Shown: positions 16,355 to 24,956, counted from the first letter of the stretch. The stretch is 64,000 nt of DNA from DASZUK01 sp963745595 (GCA_963745595.1 CAVUYB010000010.1:62001-126000); one strand, 5' to 3'. Notes: a model not told the origin generated them from the sequence alone. Translations and numbers: made by a program.

Positions 16355-17229
16355 CAGAGCCTCGCTCTCCCGACGGCCCGGGTGAGGCCCTGTGGTCGGA
16401 CGACGATCACGATGAACAGGGCGATGAACGGCAGCGTCTCGGAGTAGTTCGGCACCAGGTAGCCACCGACCACCTGCTGCAGCAGGCCGATGAACAGCCC
16501 GCCGAGCACGACCCCGGGCAGGCTGCCGAACCCGCCGATGACGGCCGCCGTGAACGCGGTGATCATCGCCGTGAAGCCGAATGTGAGGTCGACCGCGGTC
16601 AGCGGGGCGATGAGCAATCCGGCGATGCCGGCCAGGACGGCGGAGATGCCGAAAGCGAAGATCGAGATCGCCCGGCTACGTACACCCACCAGCTCGGCCA
16701 TCTCCCGGTCACTGGCCAGGGCGCGCACCTGGCGCCCGAAGGTCGTCCGCTGGAAGACGTACAGCAGGACGACGACGATCACCGCGCAGACGGCGACGAC
16801 CAGGACCTGCTGGTAGGAGATGTGGGCGCCATCGACTGTGAAACTCCCGGTGCCCACCGGCGACGCCAGGGTCTGCGGCGTGTTCCCCTGCCACAGGGCC
16901 AGGAGGCCGCCGATGACGATGGACGCGGCGAGGGTGGCGATGACGACGATCAGCACCGGCCGCTTCCGCAACGGCGCGTAGGCCACCCGCTCGAGCACCA
17001 CGCCGCCCCCGAACATGAGAACGAGCGCCAACAAGTACCCCGGGATGACCGGCAGGCCGATTGTCGAGATGGCCCACAGACCGAAGTACGACCCGAGGGT
17101 GACCAGCTCGCCATGGGCGAAGTTGACGATGCCGGTCGCCTTGTAGAGGACCAGGAAGCCGAGCGCGACGATCGCCATGATCGCCCCGATCGTTATCCCA
17201 CTGGCGAAGAGAGCGATGAACTTGTCCAA
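16354..17229 (-). CDS. livH: Branched-chain-type ABC transporter permease LivH
   Basis: A 291-residue LivH-type permease with about eight hydrophobic segments, beginning with ALFASGITIGAIMAIVALGF. It contains the family motifs GIVNFAHGELVTLGSY (about 33-48) and the coupling-loop stretch ASDREMAELVGVRSRAI. It forms the transmembrane pore with LivM. It lies 12 nt downstream of the cupin gene, in the same operon. Confidence 0.93.
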   Translation of the reverse strand: MDKFIALFASGITIGAIMAIVALGFLVLYKATGIVNFAHGELVTLGSYFGLWAISTIGLPVIPGYLLALVLMFGGGVVLERVAYAPLRKRPVLIVVIATLAASIVIGGLLALWQGNTPQTLASPVGTGSFTVDGAHISYQQVLVVAVCAVIVVVLLYVFQRTTFGRQVRALASDREMAELVGVRSRAISIFAFGISAVLAGIAGLLIAPLTAVDLTFGFTAMITAFTAAVIGGFGSLPGVVLGGLFIGLLQQVVGGYLVPNYSETLPFIALFIVIVVRPQGLTRAVGRARL

Positions 17230-17241
17230 CGGGATCTCCCC

Positions 17242-17784
17242 TCAAGCCCCGTGGCGGACGTAGGTCTGCAGGATCTGGTCCACCAGCGCTGTCATGACCG
17301 TACTCTCGGACCGTACCCGGTCCACCTCCCGGGCGTACCGGGGCTTCGTGAACGTGGTCCGGTCGGCGAACACCTCCAGCACCGTGCAACCCTCCGGCCC
17401 GACCACGAGCGGCCCGTACGCCGTGCCGGCCTTGACCAGGCGGATACTGCCCGGCGACTCCGACCGGCGGGTGATCGTCACTGCTCCGGAGACGACGAGC
17501 GAGAAGTAGTCGCTTTCGTGGTGGTGCACGCCGATCGTCACGCCCGGTGCGTACTCGATCAGGACGACCATCGGGCCGTGAGCGTCGTCGCCCAGGGGGT
17601 ACGCGCTGAACCGGCCCTGGCCACCGGGACCCTCGGTCCACGGGGGATCCTCCAGAGAGAAGTGCCACTGGCCCTTGACCGGGCGGCGAGCGGCGTCAGC
17701 CACCACGCCGTCCGCCAGGTCCTCCCGCAGATCGACGGCGGAAAGCTCCGCGTCGATGGTCGGACTCACCGGCTCGATGTCCAC
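17242..17784 (-). CDS. Cupin-domain protein, first gene of liv operon
   Basis: A 180-residue single-domain cupin. The metal-binding motif is visible in GVTIGVHHHESDYFSLVVSG (about residues 97-116), and the second cupin motif is weak (GPLVVGPEGCTVLEVF). Cupins of this kind are dioxygenases, isomerases or binding proteins. I chose GTG 17784, preceded by a G-rich Shine-Dalgarno; the open frame upstream crosses the promoter and SDR gene and is not credible. As first gene of the cupin-livHMGF-SDR operon it probably acts on the imported ligand or controls the operon. A similar protein lies at 30218. Confidence 0.78.
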   Translation of the reverse strand: MDIEPVSPTIDAELSAVDLREDLADGVVADAARRPVKGQWHFSLEDPPWTEGPGGQGRFSAYPLGDDAHGPMVVLIEYAPGVTIGVHHHESDYFSLVVSGAVTITRRSESPGSIRLVKAGTAYGPLVVGPEGCTVLEVFADRTTFTKPRYAREVDRVRSESTVMTALVDQILQTYVRHGA

Positions 17785-17800
17785 CCCGCCCCACCCTTTC

Positions 17801-17818
17801 GAATCTAACGACTGATTC
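17801..17818. promoter_or_regulatory. Inverted repeat GAATC-N8-GATTC upstream of cupin-liv operon
   Basis: An inverted repeat of 5-bp arms lies 17 nt upstream of the cupin start. It contains the GACTGATT/AATCAGTC core also found at 2939 and 55907. It is a probable operator or promoter element; no -10/-35 pair could be assigned with confidence. Confidence 0.4.
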
Positions 17819-17899
17819 AATACCACCGGCTCTCGAACTGTCAAGGGTCGGTGTGTAAGAAGCGCGGAGCGGCCGAGCAACTGGTCGGCCGCCGCTCGG

Positions 17900-18718
17900 T
17901 CAGGACTCGAAGGCTCGGGGGTGGATGACCCGTCCGTCGCGGTACCAGGCCTGATGGGCCGTAGCCCCGCCGTCGATGACGAACGTCTGCCCGGTGATCC
18001 AGCGGGCGTCGGGCCCGGCCAGGAAGGTGACGAGTGGCGCGACGTCGTCGACCGTGCCGTGTCGGGGCAGCAACCAGTGCTCTTGGTAGGCCGCGAACTG
18101 CTCGTCGCTGACGTTGCCACGGGCCAGGTCCGTAATGATGAGGCCGGTCGCCACCGTGTTGGCCCGGATGTTCATCCGCCCGTGCGTCGTCGCCACCGAC
18201 CGGGTCAGCGTGTGCAATCCGGCCTTGGCTACGTCGTAGGAGACGTGGTTGAGGTCGCCGTAGAACGCGGCGACCGACGAGATGTTGATGATCGACCCAC
18301 CGCCCTGGCGGACCATGTGGGGGATCACCAGCCGGCACGTCGCGAACGGCGCCCGGAGGTCGACCGCCTGGGTCCGGTCCCACGCCTCCCACGTGGTGCG
18401 CATGACGTCGCGGTCGTTGGCCAACACCTCCATCTCGTTGGCCATGGCGTTGTTACAGAGCACATCGACCCGACCGAACTGCTCGACCACCTCGGCCACC
18501 GCCGCCGCCAGCGCGGCATCGTCGGCGATGTCCACCGGCCAGTTGAGAGCCACGCCGCCATCGTCGGTGACGAGCGCCGCGGTGGCGTCGCCCAAGCGGC
18601 CGTCGATCTCGAGGATCGCTACCGTTGCCCCGGCGGCGGCCATCGATCGGGCGATCGCCCGACCGATCCCCTGCCCGGCGCCGGTGACGATGGCCACCTG
18701 GCCCGCCAGCGCGGTCAT
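17900..18718 (-). CDS. SDR-family oxidoreductase
   Basis: A 272-residue classical SDR with TGAGQGIG at about residues 12-19, LCNNAMA in place of NNAG, an INISSVAAFYG catalytic Ser region and Y-x3-K in VSYDVAKAGL. The C-terminus TAHQAWYRDG matches the SDRs at 12094 and 20132. I chose ATG 18718, which places the Rossmann strand at the usual distance; a GTG at 18793 would add 25 basic residues. It is divergent from the Amidohydro_2 gene at 18894 and may belong to the same pathway. Confidence 0.85.
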   Translation of the reverse strand: MTALAGQVAIVTGAGQGIGRAIARSMAAAGATVAILEIDGRLGDATAALVTDDGGVALNWPVDIADDAALAAAVAEVVEQFGRVDVLCNNAMANEMEVLANDRDVMRTTWEAWDRTQAVDLRAPFATCRLVIPHMVRQGGGSIINISSVAAFYGDLNHVSYDVAKAGLHTLTRSVATTHGRMNIRANTVATGLIITDLARGNVSDEQFAAYQEHWLLPRHGTVDDVAPLVTFLAGPDARWITGQTFVIDGGATAHQAWYRDGRVIHPRAFES

Positions 18719-18893
18719 CGACCGATCCCGACTGGATAACGGCCGTCGCTCCCGACCCGATATCGACCGTGCTGCTCTCTCCCCATTCGTCACCTCCGTG
18801 ACGTTCGTGGCCCGCGAGGGTGCCGGGGAATTCCGCCGTGCGCGGTGCTAGGTTCCGAAATAGGAGCAACGCGCGAGCGGTGAGGTTAGCGCA

Positions 18894-20072
18894 ATGGGGA
18901 ACGGCGGCGGAGTAGTTCGCATCATCGACACCGACACTCACGTGTCGGAACCGGAGGACCTGTGGACCTCCCGGGTGTCGACCAATCGGTGGGGCGATCT
19001 CGTCCCCCATGCCCGGTGGGATCCCGAGCTCGAAGAGCGCGTCTGGTGGTGGGCCGGCGAGCCGACGCAGATGGGCACCGGCTGGGCGGCGATGGCCGGT
19101 TGGAAGGGCTACCCACCCGACCATCCACCGTCGCTGGCCGAGGCCGACCCGGCGGCCTGGAACCCCGTGGACCGACTCGCCCGCATGGACGAGTACGGCA
19201 TCTACGCCCACGTGCTCTACCCGAACATCGGCGGCTTCGGTTCCAACCGGTTCATCCGCTTGCCCGACCCCGAGCTGCGCCTGGCCTGCGTCCGGGCGTA
19301 CAACGATTTCCTGGCCGAGTGGCTGGACGTCGACCGCCACCGGTTCATCCCGATCATGGCGCTGCCGTTCTGGGACCTCGACGCCAGCTTGCGCGAGCTG
19401 GAGCGCTGCGCTGCCCTCGGCCACAAGGGCATCCTGGCCACCGGTGACCCGGACCGGTACGGGCAACCACCGCTGGCCGACCCCTACTGGGACCGGCTGT
19501 GGGCGGCCGCCCAGGACCACGAGCTCACGATCAACTTCCACGTCGGCAACTCCGACGACATCGACCTGAAGGGCGGGTGGGGCGGCGTCGGTCGCCAGAC
19601 CACCAACGCCAAAACCGGCGTCACCTTCTTCTTGGCCAATGCCCGGCACATCCTCGAGGTCATCGCCACCGGCATCTGTCACCGCTTCCCCCGGCTCAAC
19701 TTCGTCTCCGTCGAGAGCGGCGTCGGCTGGATCCCGTTCGTCCTCGAGGCACTCGACTGGCAGTGGGCCAACTTCAACTGCGTGAGCGAGCACCCCGAGA
19801 TGGACCTCCTGCCGAGCGAGTACTTCCGGCGGCAGGTCTACGGAAGCTTCTGGTTCGAGAAGGCCAGCTTGCGAGCGGCCATCGACGTCCTCGGCCCCGA
19901 CAACCTGCTGTACGAGACCGACTTCCCGCACCCGACGAGCATGTCGCCGGGCCCGGCCACCATCGCCGTACGCCCGGCCGACTACGTCGCCGAGGCGCTC
20001 GCCGGCCAACCGGCCGACGTCGTCGAGAAGATCCTCTACGGCAACGCCGCCCGCATCTACCACCTGGACTGA
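18894..20072 (+). CDS. Amidohydrolase family 2 (ACMSD/decarboxylase-like) enzyme
   Basis: A 392-residue Amidohydro_2 TIM-barrel enzyme. The first metal site is IIDTDTHVSEPEDLW, a mid-barrel His lies in TINFHVGNSDD, and the last site is YETDFPHPTSM. VESGVGWIPFVLEALDW recurs in the paralogs. It belongs to the D-x-D-x-H subfamily, so the reaction (hydrolysis or non-oxidative decarboxylation) is unresolved. It is followed after 59 nt by an SDR and then by the intact SBP gene, all on the plus strand, which links it to import of the same compound. Confidence 0.85.
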   Translation: MGNGGGVVRIIDTDTHVSEPEDLWTSRVSTNRWGDLVPHARWDPELEERVWWWAGEPTQMGTGWAAMAGWKGYPPDHPPSLAEADPAAWNPVDRLARMDEYGIYAHVLYPNIGGFGSNRFIRLPDPELRLACVRAYNDFLAEWLDVDRHRFIPIMALPFWDLDASLRELERCAALGHKGILATGDPDRYGQPPLADPYWDRLWAAAQDHELTINFHVGNSDDIDLKGGWGGVGRQTTNAKTGVTFFLANARHILEVIATGICHRFPRLNFVSVESGVGWIPFVLEALDWQWANFNCVSEHPEMDLLPSEYFRRQVYGSFWFEKASLRAAIDVLGPDNLLYETDFPHPTSMSPGPATIAVRPADYVAEALAGQPADVVEKILYGNAARIYHLD

Positions 20073-20123
20073 TCTACCAACTGAGCCGATCTACCAACTG
20101 AGCTGGTCTACCAACTGAACCGA
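20073..20123 (+). repeat. Three 17-nt tandem repeats after a stop codon
   Basis: TCTACCAACTGA starts at 20073, 20090 and 20107, an exact 17-nt period, directly after the Amidohydro_2 TGA. The coding end (ATCTACCACCTGGACTGA) looks like a fourth, degenerate copy. The reverse complement resembles the conserved tRNA D-arm (CAGTTGGTAGA), but no tRNA can be built here. Confidence 0.85.
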
Positions 20124-20131
20124 GGAGAGCG

Positions 20132-20971
20132 ATGACCGCAGTGGTCACAGATCGCCAGCCGGTCGCCGGTCGCCTGCGCGGCCGCGTGGCCATGGTCACC
20201 GGCAGCGCGTCCGGCATCGGCCGGGCCACCGCCCACCGCCTGGCCATCGAGGGAGCATCGGTGGCCGTGGTCGACCTCGACGGCCCGGGAGCCGAAAAGG
20301 TCGCCGCCGAGATCGAGGCCGCCGGTGGCCAGGCGGTGGCCGTCGTGGCCGACGTCCGCACAGAGGCGACGGTGGCCGACGCGATCGCCGCGGCAACCGG
20401 TCGGTTCGGCCGCCTCGACATCCTGCACAACAACGCGGCGATCTTGGCCCCCGAGCTGTTCAACCGAGACCTCGAGGTGGTCGAGCTCGAGGCCACCGTC
20501 TGGGACACCACCCTGGAGATCAACCTGCGCGGCGTCATGTTCGGTTGCAAGCACGCCCTCCCGGTGATGCTGGGCCAAGGCGGCGGGACCATCATCAACA
20601 CGTCGTCGGCGTCGGCGCTGACCGCCGAGACCGTGCGGCCGGCGTACTCTGCGTCGAAGGCCGCCATCATCGCCCTCACCCGATCCGTTGCCACGATCTA
20701 CGGCAAGCAGGGCATCCGGTGCAACAGCGTCGTCCCCGGCACCGTCGTGTCCGCCGAGAACCGGAGCCGGCTCTCGCCGCGGATGCTGGACATCTGGGAG
20801 AGCAACTGTCTGGTGCCCCGGCTCGGCGTGCCCGAGGACATTGCCGCGGTCGTGGCTTTTCTGGCCAGCGATGACGCCCGCTACGTCACCGGGCAGGCCA
20901 TCGTGGTCGACGGTGGGACGTCGGCCCATCAGCCGACGTTCGCCCAGGACGTCTGGGCCGACCAGCCATGA
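20132..20971 (+). CDS. SDR-family oxidoreductase
   Basis: A 279-residue classical SDR: TGSASGIG near residues 24-31, LHNNAAI, NTSSASALT (catalytic Ser), and PAYSASKAAI holding YxxxK. The C-terminus GGTSAHQPTF groups it with the SDRs at 12094 and 17900. A GAGGAGAG Shine-Dalgarno precedes ATG 20132. It lies between an Amidohydro_2 gene and the SBP gene and probably oxidises or reduces an intermediate of the imported compound. Confidence 0.88.
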   Translation: MTAVVTDRQPVAGRLRGRVAMVTGSASGIGRATAHRLAIEGASVAVVDLDGPGAEKVAAEIEAAGGQAVAVVADVRTEATVADAIAAATGRFGRLDILHNNAAILAPELFNRDLEVVELEATVWDTTLEINLRGVMFGCKHALPVMLGQGGGTIINTSSASALTAETVRPAYSASKAAIIALTRSVATIYGKQGIRCNSVVPGTVVSAENRSRLSPRMLDIWESNCLVPRLGVPEDIAAVVAFLASDDARYVTGQAIVVDGGTSAHQPTFAQDVWADQP

Positions 20972-21017
20972 CGGCTGCGCCGCGGGCCCGCCCTCCACCA
21001 GATCGGGCTGTTCAAAA

Positions 21018-21043
21018 ATCAAACAGCCGCTTGCTTTCGCAAG
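21018..21043 (+). promoter_or_regulatory. Two overlapping inverted repeats upstream of the SBP gene
   Basis: ATCAAACAGCCGCTTGC (21018-21034) has the CAAAC-N4-GCTTG layout seen at 10861 and 25742. Overlapping it, CTTGC-TTTC-GCAAG (21030-21043) is a perfect 5-bp inverted repeat, also with a 4-nt spacer. The region between the SDR stop and the SBP start is A+T-rich and probably holds the SBP promoter. Confidence 0.5.
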
Positions 21044-21129
21044 AAGCAAATGCTACAGTTTTATTGAGATCCAGTGGTCCGCAAACGGGTGGGGAACACA
21101 TCGGCGGACGACCAATACAGGGGAGGGAC

Positions 21130-22362
21130 ATGCGCGTGCGTTCTGCACTCAAATTTTGCGTCTCGATCGGCGCCGCGGCGGCCATGGTGGGTGGTCTGAT
21201 CACGACCGTGGCCGTCGGATCGGCCGCTACCGCCGGCGCTTCGACATCCAGTTGTCATTTTTCTCGACCGCTGAAGATCGTCGGGATGTGGGACCTCAAG
21301 GGTGAGGACCCGGCGGCCGGCAACGACTTCCAGAACGGGCTCCAGCTGGCCCTGAAGAAGATCAACGGGTCGGGCGGGGTCTGTGGCCAGAAGGTCCAGT
21401 TCCAACGGGTGCCCATGTCCGGCGTCACACCAGCCGAGGCGGCGGCCGCGTTCAAGCAGGTGGAGCAGGCCAGCCCTGACATCGCCATCGGCGGCGGCGG
21501 CGACACCCAGGCCATCGGCAAGCTCATCGCCACAGGCGGCTTTCCGGTCATCTCCCCTGACGTGAACTACAACGCCGACTACGGCGGCTCCGTCGGCAGC
21601 AAGTGGCTCTACCTGATCTCCAGCACACAGGCATACGGCTGGAAGAACGCCACGAAGTTCCTCGTGCGGACATTGGGCAAGAAGAAGGTCGGCCTCATGG
21701 GCTACACGACCCAGTTCGGCTCTGTGGCCGTGAAAGCCGCCACACAGCAGCTCCAAGCGATGGGCCTGAAAGCGTGTGCCAAGGCGACAATCGCCACATA
21801 CACACCGACGACACTGACCCAGCAGGTGCTGGCCATGAAGACATGCAATGCCATCCTCGACGCCAGCTACCCGAACGTGAACGCGCTGGAGCTCCGTCAG
21901 GCCCTGCAGAACGGCATCACCGTGCCGACGATCATGGACGGCGGGCTCACGATCGCCGAGACCGAGAAGCTGGTCACCGGGGCGGCGATCACCAACGCGT
22001 ACGCCAAGGCCGACTGCAACACCCTGGCGGCGACAAAGCCGATGACGAACTACCGCACGGCCTACGAGGCGGCGTACGGCGGGACAGTGCCGAACTACCT
22101 GTCGGCCATTACCTACGACGCCACGCTGATGGCCGCTGCGGCGGCCCAAAAGGCCGGGAAGCTGACAAAGACAGCCCTCAACAAGGCCGTCGGCTCGATC
22201 GACTTCCAAGGCGGGATCTGCCAGAAGAACTACCAGTCCGACGGTCGACACACCCTGATCCACACCAACGACATCTTGAAGTTCAAGTCCGATGGAACGT
22301 GGACCAAGGTGACGAGCTTCTCGATCCCGATGCAGGGCAAGCTCACGACATCGTCGACATAA
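21130..22362 (+). CDS. Branched-chain-type ABC substrate-binding protein
   Basis: A 410-residue secreted solute receptor of the LivJ/periplasmic-binding-protein class. The signal peptide covers about residues 1-37 (basic MRVRSALK, a hydrophobic core, and Ala-rich cleavage near SAATAGA); no lipobox is evident. The mature part begins SCHFSRPLKIVGMWDLKG. I chose ATG 21130, preceded by GGGGAGGG; an upstream in-frame ATG at 20968 overlaps the SDR stop and would bury the signal peptide. It is about 87% identical to the partial copy at 2-1084, including the terminator. It probably delivers ligand to LivHMGF at 13.7-17.2 kb. Ligand unknown. Confidence 0.92.
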   Translation: MRVRSALKFCVSIGAAAAMVGGLITTVAVGSAATAGASTSSCHFSRPLKIVGMWDLKGEDPAAGNDFQNGLQLALKKINGSGGVCGQKVQFQRVPMSGVTPAEAAAAFKQVEQASPDIAIGGGGDTQAIGKLIATGGFPVISPDVNYNADYGGSVGSKWLYLISSTQAYGWKNATKFLVRTLGKKKVGLMGYTTQFGSVAVKAATQQLQAMGLKACAKATIATYTPTTLTQQVLAMKTCNAILDASYPNVNALELRQALQNGITVPTIMDGGLTIAETEKLVTGAAITNAYAKADCNTLAATKPMTNYRTAYEAAYGGTVPNYLSAITYDATLMAAAAAQKAGKLTKTALNKAVGSIDFQGGICQKNYQSDGRHTLIHTNDILKFKSDGTWTKVTSFSIPMQGKLTTSST

Positions 22363-22405
22363 CGAGGTCCGAGTAGTCGCTCCCTTCGAGAGGGCGACCG
22401 TGAAT

Positions 22406-22446
22406 CCGGCGCCGTCATGATCGTTCAGCGATCGTGACGGCGCCGG
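22406..22446 (+). terminator. Hairpin terminator after SBP gene
   Basis: An 18-bp stem with a TTCAG loop and one G-U pair lies 44 nt after the SBP stop. Sequence and spacing match the hairpin at 1127-1167, so it was duplicated with the gene and kept by compensating or wobble changes. Confidence 0.75.
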
Positions 22447-22489
22447 TCACGCGTCTCGGGTGGTCCGGCGCCGGCGGTATACCGGAAGC

Positions 22490-23029
22490 GTGCCGAACAC
22501 GTCTGTGCAGAGCCTGACCCACAACTTCCATGAGGCGTTACGCCTCATGGAAGCGGCGCTGACCGACTGTCCCGAAGACCTCTGGCAGACCGACTTGTGG
22601 CCGGACGAGGCACCCACTCGTCCTGGGCCGCACGGAGGGCTACACGGGTCGGCTCCCTGGTTCCTGGGCTACCACGCACTGTCCTGCCTCGACTACGACC
22701 TGACCGGCGAGTTCGAACGGTGGGAACCGCCGGAACCGTTCGACGACAACACGTATGCCTATCCGAACCGTGTGTTCACCAAGCCAGAGCTTCTCGGGTA
22801 CGTCGACTGGTGCCGCGGCCGTGTCCGCCGCACCCTTGACGCGCTAACCGAGGAGATGGGCGCTCGGCCACTTCCCCGCGCCCATCGAAAGCACGGCATG
22901 CTGTTCGGAGTGCTGGTTGGCAGCCTGCCCTTGCACGTCGTCGAGCACGCCGCCCAGGTACGTCAGTTCCTCACCGCCGCCGGCGTCAAGGTGCAACCCA
23001 TGCCCGGCGACCGCGGGTACATGGGCTGA
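22490..23029 (+). CDS. DinB/YfiT-like four-helix-bundle protein
   Basis: A 179-residue protein with DinB-superfamily features: an N-terminal helix HNFHEALRLMEAAL, a second helix GYHALSCLDYDL, and a C-terminal helix LHVVEHAAQVRQFL, providing candidate His metal ligands. Many members are mycothiol- or bacillithiol-linked transferases or of unknown function. I chose GTG 22490 (GGAAG upstream). It stands alone after the SBP terminator and carries a striking 29-bp palindrome near its 5' end. Codon use is a little less G+C-biased than in the neighbours. Confidence 0.72.
   Translation: MPNTSVQSLTHNFHEALRLMEAALTDCPEDLWQTDLWPDEAPTRPGPHGGLHGSAPWFLGYHALSCLDYDLTGEFERWEPPEPFDDNTYAYPNRVFTKPELLGYVDWCRGRVRRTLDALTEEMGARPLPRAHRKHGMLFGVLVGSLPLHVVEHAAQVRQFLTAAGVKVQPMPGDRGYMG
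22525..22553. repeat. Perfect 13-bp inverted repeat inside the DinB-like gene
   Basis: Arms of 13 bp (left arm CTTCCATGAGGCG) flank a TTA centre, starting 35 nt after the GTG. It is the strongest intragenic hairpin I noticed. It could fold in the mRNA close to the ribosome or serve as a protein-binding site. The encoded helix (FHEALRLME) is otherwise normal. Confidence 0.8.
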
Positions 23030-23074
23030 TCCGCACGCAGAACGTCGGCGCACTCGATCACGAGCCGGCCCCGG

Positions 23075-23977
23075 TCATGTCCAGAGGACCGGGTCGGCCA
23101 CCGGCATCGTCGGCGTCGTGTCGACGTCGGCCAGCACCTGAGCGGCCGTGACCAGCTCGTCCACCGTCCACCGGCCGTCCTTGGTGATCGACTCGGCCAG
23201 CGTGTACGGCTGGACGAGCTGCACCCGGCCCCCGTGGACATAGAAGATCTTGCCGGCGATCGGGCACTGCTCGGTGGCGAGGTAGCCGACGAACGGCGCG
23301 ATGTTGCCCGGTTCGAGCGGATCGAACCGCGGCGTGCCCTCTACCTCCGCCTCGGCCGACAGCCGGGTGCGGGCATAGGGGGCAATGGCGTTGCACCGGA
23401 CGCCGTAGCCGCCAAGTTCGATCTGCGTGATGACCGTCAGCGCGGCGATGCCCGCCTTGGCCGACCCGTAGTTCGTCTGCCCGAAGTTCCCGAACAGCCC
23501 GGAGACCGACGTCGTGTTGACGATCGACGCGGCCACCGGTTCTCCCGCCTTGGCCTGCTGGCGCCAGTACGCGCCGGCCGCCCGGGTCGTGGCGGCGTGA
23601 CCGCGCAGGTGCACGGCTTGGACGAGCTCCCACTCGGCCGGCTCGACGTTGACGATCGACCGGTCGCGAAGGATGCCGGCGTTGTTGACGAGCACGTCCA
23701 GCCGGCCGAACTCCCCCACCGCCTGCTCGACCATCGCGGTGGCGGCGTCCCAGTCGGAGACGTCGGCCCCGTTGGCCACGGCTCGCCCACCGGCCGCCCG
23801 GATCTCCTCCACCACCGCTTCGGCCGGACCCACGTCACGGCCGGTGCCGTCGGTGGCGCCGCCCAGGTCGTTCACCACTACCGCCGCCCCTTCGGCGGCC
23901 AGCAGCAACGCCTCCTCCCGGCCGACACCCCGGCCGGCCCCGGTGACGATCGCTACCCGTCCGTCAAGTGCACCCAT
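23075..23977 (-). CDS. SDR of the multifunctional-enzyme (17beta-HSD4/MFE-2-like) type
   Basis: A 300-residue SDR. TGAGRGVG (about 12-19) is followed by VVVNDLGG with the extended insertion ATDGTGRDVGPAEAVVEEIRA, typical of the 3-hydroxyacyl-CoA dehydrogenase domain of multifunctional enzyme 2. NNAGI, NTTSVSGLFGNFGQTNYG and YGSAKAGI complete the active site. Members oxidise 3-hydroxyacyl-CoA in beta-oxidation of branched or steroid side chains. It is divergent from another SDR across an unusually A+T-rich promoter region. Confidence 0.85.
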   Translation of the reverse strand: MGALDGRVAIVTGAGRGVGREEALLLAAEGAAVVVNDLGGATDGTGRDVGPAEAVVEEIRAAGGRAVANGADVSDWDAATAMVEQAVGEFGRLDVLVNNAGILRDRSIVNVEPAEWELVQAVHLRGHAATTRAAGAYWRQQAKAGEPVAASIVNTTSVSGLFGNFGQTNYGSAKAGIAALTVITQIELGGYGVRCNAIAPYARTRLSAEAEVEGTPRFDPLEPGNIAPFVGYLATEQCPIAGKIFYVHGGRVQLVQPYTLAESITKDGRWTVDELVTAAQVLADVDTTPTMPVADPVLWT

Positions 23978-24188
23978 GTTCCTCCGTCCCTCCCTGTGTT
24001 CGCGTTCTACTCGACAAATCGACCTTGGACTACTTCACCTATTCGTTACTTATACCCAACTCCATTGGAAATATATTTCTCAATATCATCGATACTATTC
24101 TGCTAGACTTTTAGAAGGCATATCGAGGATTGCGGTCGATACGGCCGAGGCGTCGGGGGGTGATCGGCCGACGACGGAGGAGGCACGG
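23978..24188. promoter_or_regulatory. A+T-rich divergent promoter region
   Basis: A 211-bp gap. About 24035-24120 is the A+T-richest stretch seen in the window (e.g. GAAATATATTTCTCAATATC and CTAGACTTTTAGAAGG), sharply unlike its neighbours. GAAATATATTTC is a 12-bp perfect palindrome at about 24068-24079. The region probably holds both promoters and an operator for the SDRs at 23977 and 24189. Confidence 0.55.
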
Positions 24189-24956
24189 GTGGGACGAGTA
24201 GACGGGCAGAAGGCGGTGGTCACCGGATCGGGCGGGGCGATGGGCCACGCCATCGCCGTCCGGCTGGCCGAGGAAGGGGCCGACGTCGTCCTCAACGACC
24301 GGCTGGCCGATCGGGCCGGGGCGGCCGAGGCGGAAATCCGCGCCCTCGGCCGGGACGTCGTCACGGTGGTCGGCAACGTGACCCGCCGGGCCGAGGGCCG
24401 CCAGGTCGTCGGGGCCGCCGTCGAACGTTGGGGTCGGGTGGACATCCTGGTCAATGTGGTCGGCGGCATCAAGGGCGCGATGGACAATCCGATCTGGTCG
24501 ATCTCCGAAGAGGAGTGGGAGTTCGCCCTCGGAATAAATCTCCGGGGGACCTTCCACTGCACGCAAGCCGCGGTCGAGGACATGATGGCGAGAAGGCACG
24601 GCAAGATCGTCAACATCGCCTCGGTGGCCTGGGCGGGCGAGGCGATGCACGCCCACTACGCGGCGGCCAAGGCCGGCGTCGTGTCGCTCACCCGTTCCGC
24701 CGCCTGGCAGCTCGGGCCGTACGACATCAATGTCAACGCCATCGCCCCCGGCGCCACCCAACGAAGCGCTGACCTCGGCGTCGAGGAGATCGACGCCACC
24801 GACACCCGGTTCTCGATCCCGCCGGTCGGGCCGCTCGGTCGGGCCAACCTGCCGATCGACATCGCCAATGCCGCCCTCTTCTTGGTCTCCGAGGAGAGCC
24901 GCAACATCTCGGGACAGGTGCTGAACGTCGCCGCCGGGAGCAACCCGGCGATCTGA
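24189..24956 (+). CDS. SDR-family oxidoreductase
   Basis: A 255-residue classical SDR: TGSGGAMG in the nucleotide loop, LVNVVGG in place of NNAG, NIASVAWAG, and YAAAKAGV (YxxxK). FabG-like length. GTG 24189 is chosen because GGAGGAGG lies just upstream and the next motif spacing is normal; the frame is open further upstream through the A+T-rich promoter but without support. Single-gene unit converging on the isochorismatase-like gene. Confidence 0.83.
   Translation: MGRVDGQKAVVTGSGGAMGHAIAVRLAEEGADVVLNDRLADRAGAAEAEIRALGRDVVTVVGNVTRRAEGRQVVGAAVERWGRVDILVNVVGGIKGAMDNPIWSISEEEWEFALGINLRGTFHCTQAAVEDMMARRHGKIVNIASVAWAGEAMHAHYAAAKAGVVSLTRSAAWQLGPYDINVNAIAPGATQRSADLGVEEIDATDTRFSIPPVGPLGRANLPIDIANAALFLVSEESRNISGQVLNVAAGSNPAI

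Noticed and set aside
20073..20123. tRNA gene suggested by D-arm-like sequence (reverse complement CAGTTGGTAGA three times)
   Set aside because: No acceptor stem, anticodon arm or T-arm (GTTCGAATC-type) at proper distance on either strand; the pattern is explained by a 17-nt tandem repeat of the neighbouring coding end.
20968..21129. Upstream ATG for the SBP (20968)
   Set aside because: It would put 54 residues before a classic signal peptide and run through the promoter region; ATG 21130 has GGGGAGGG.
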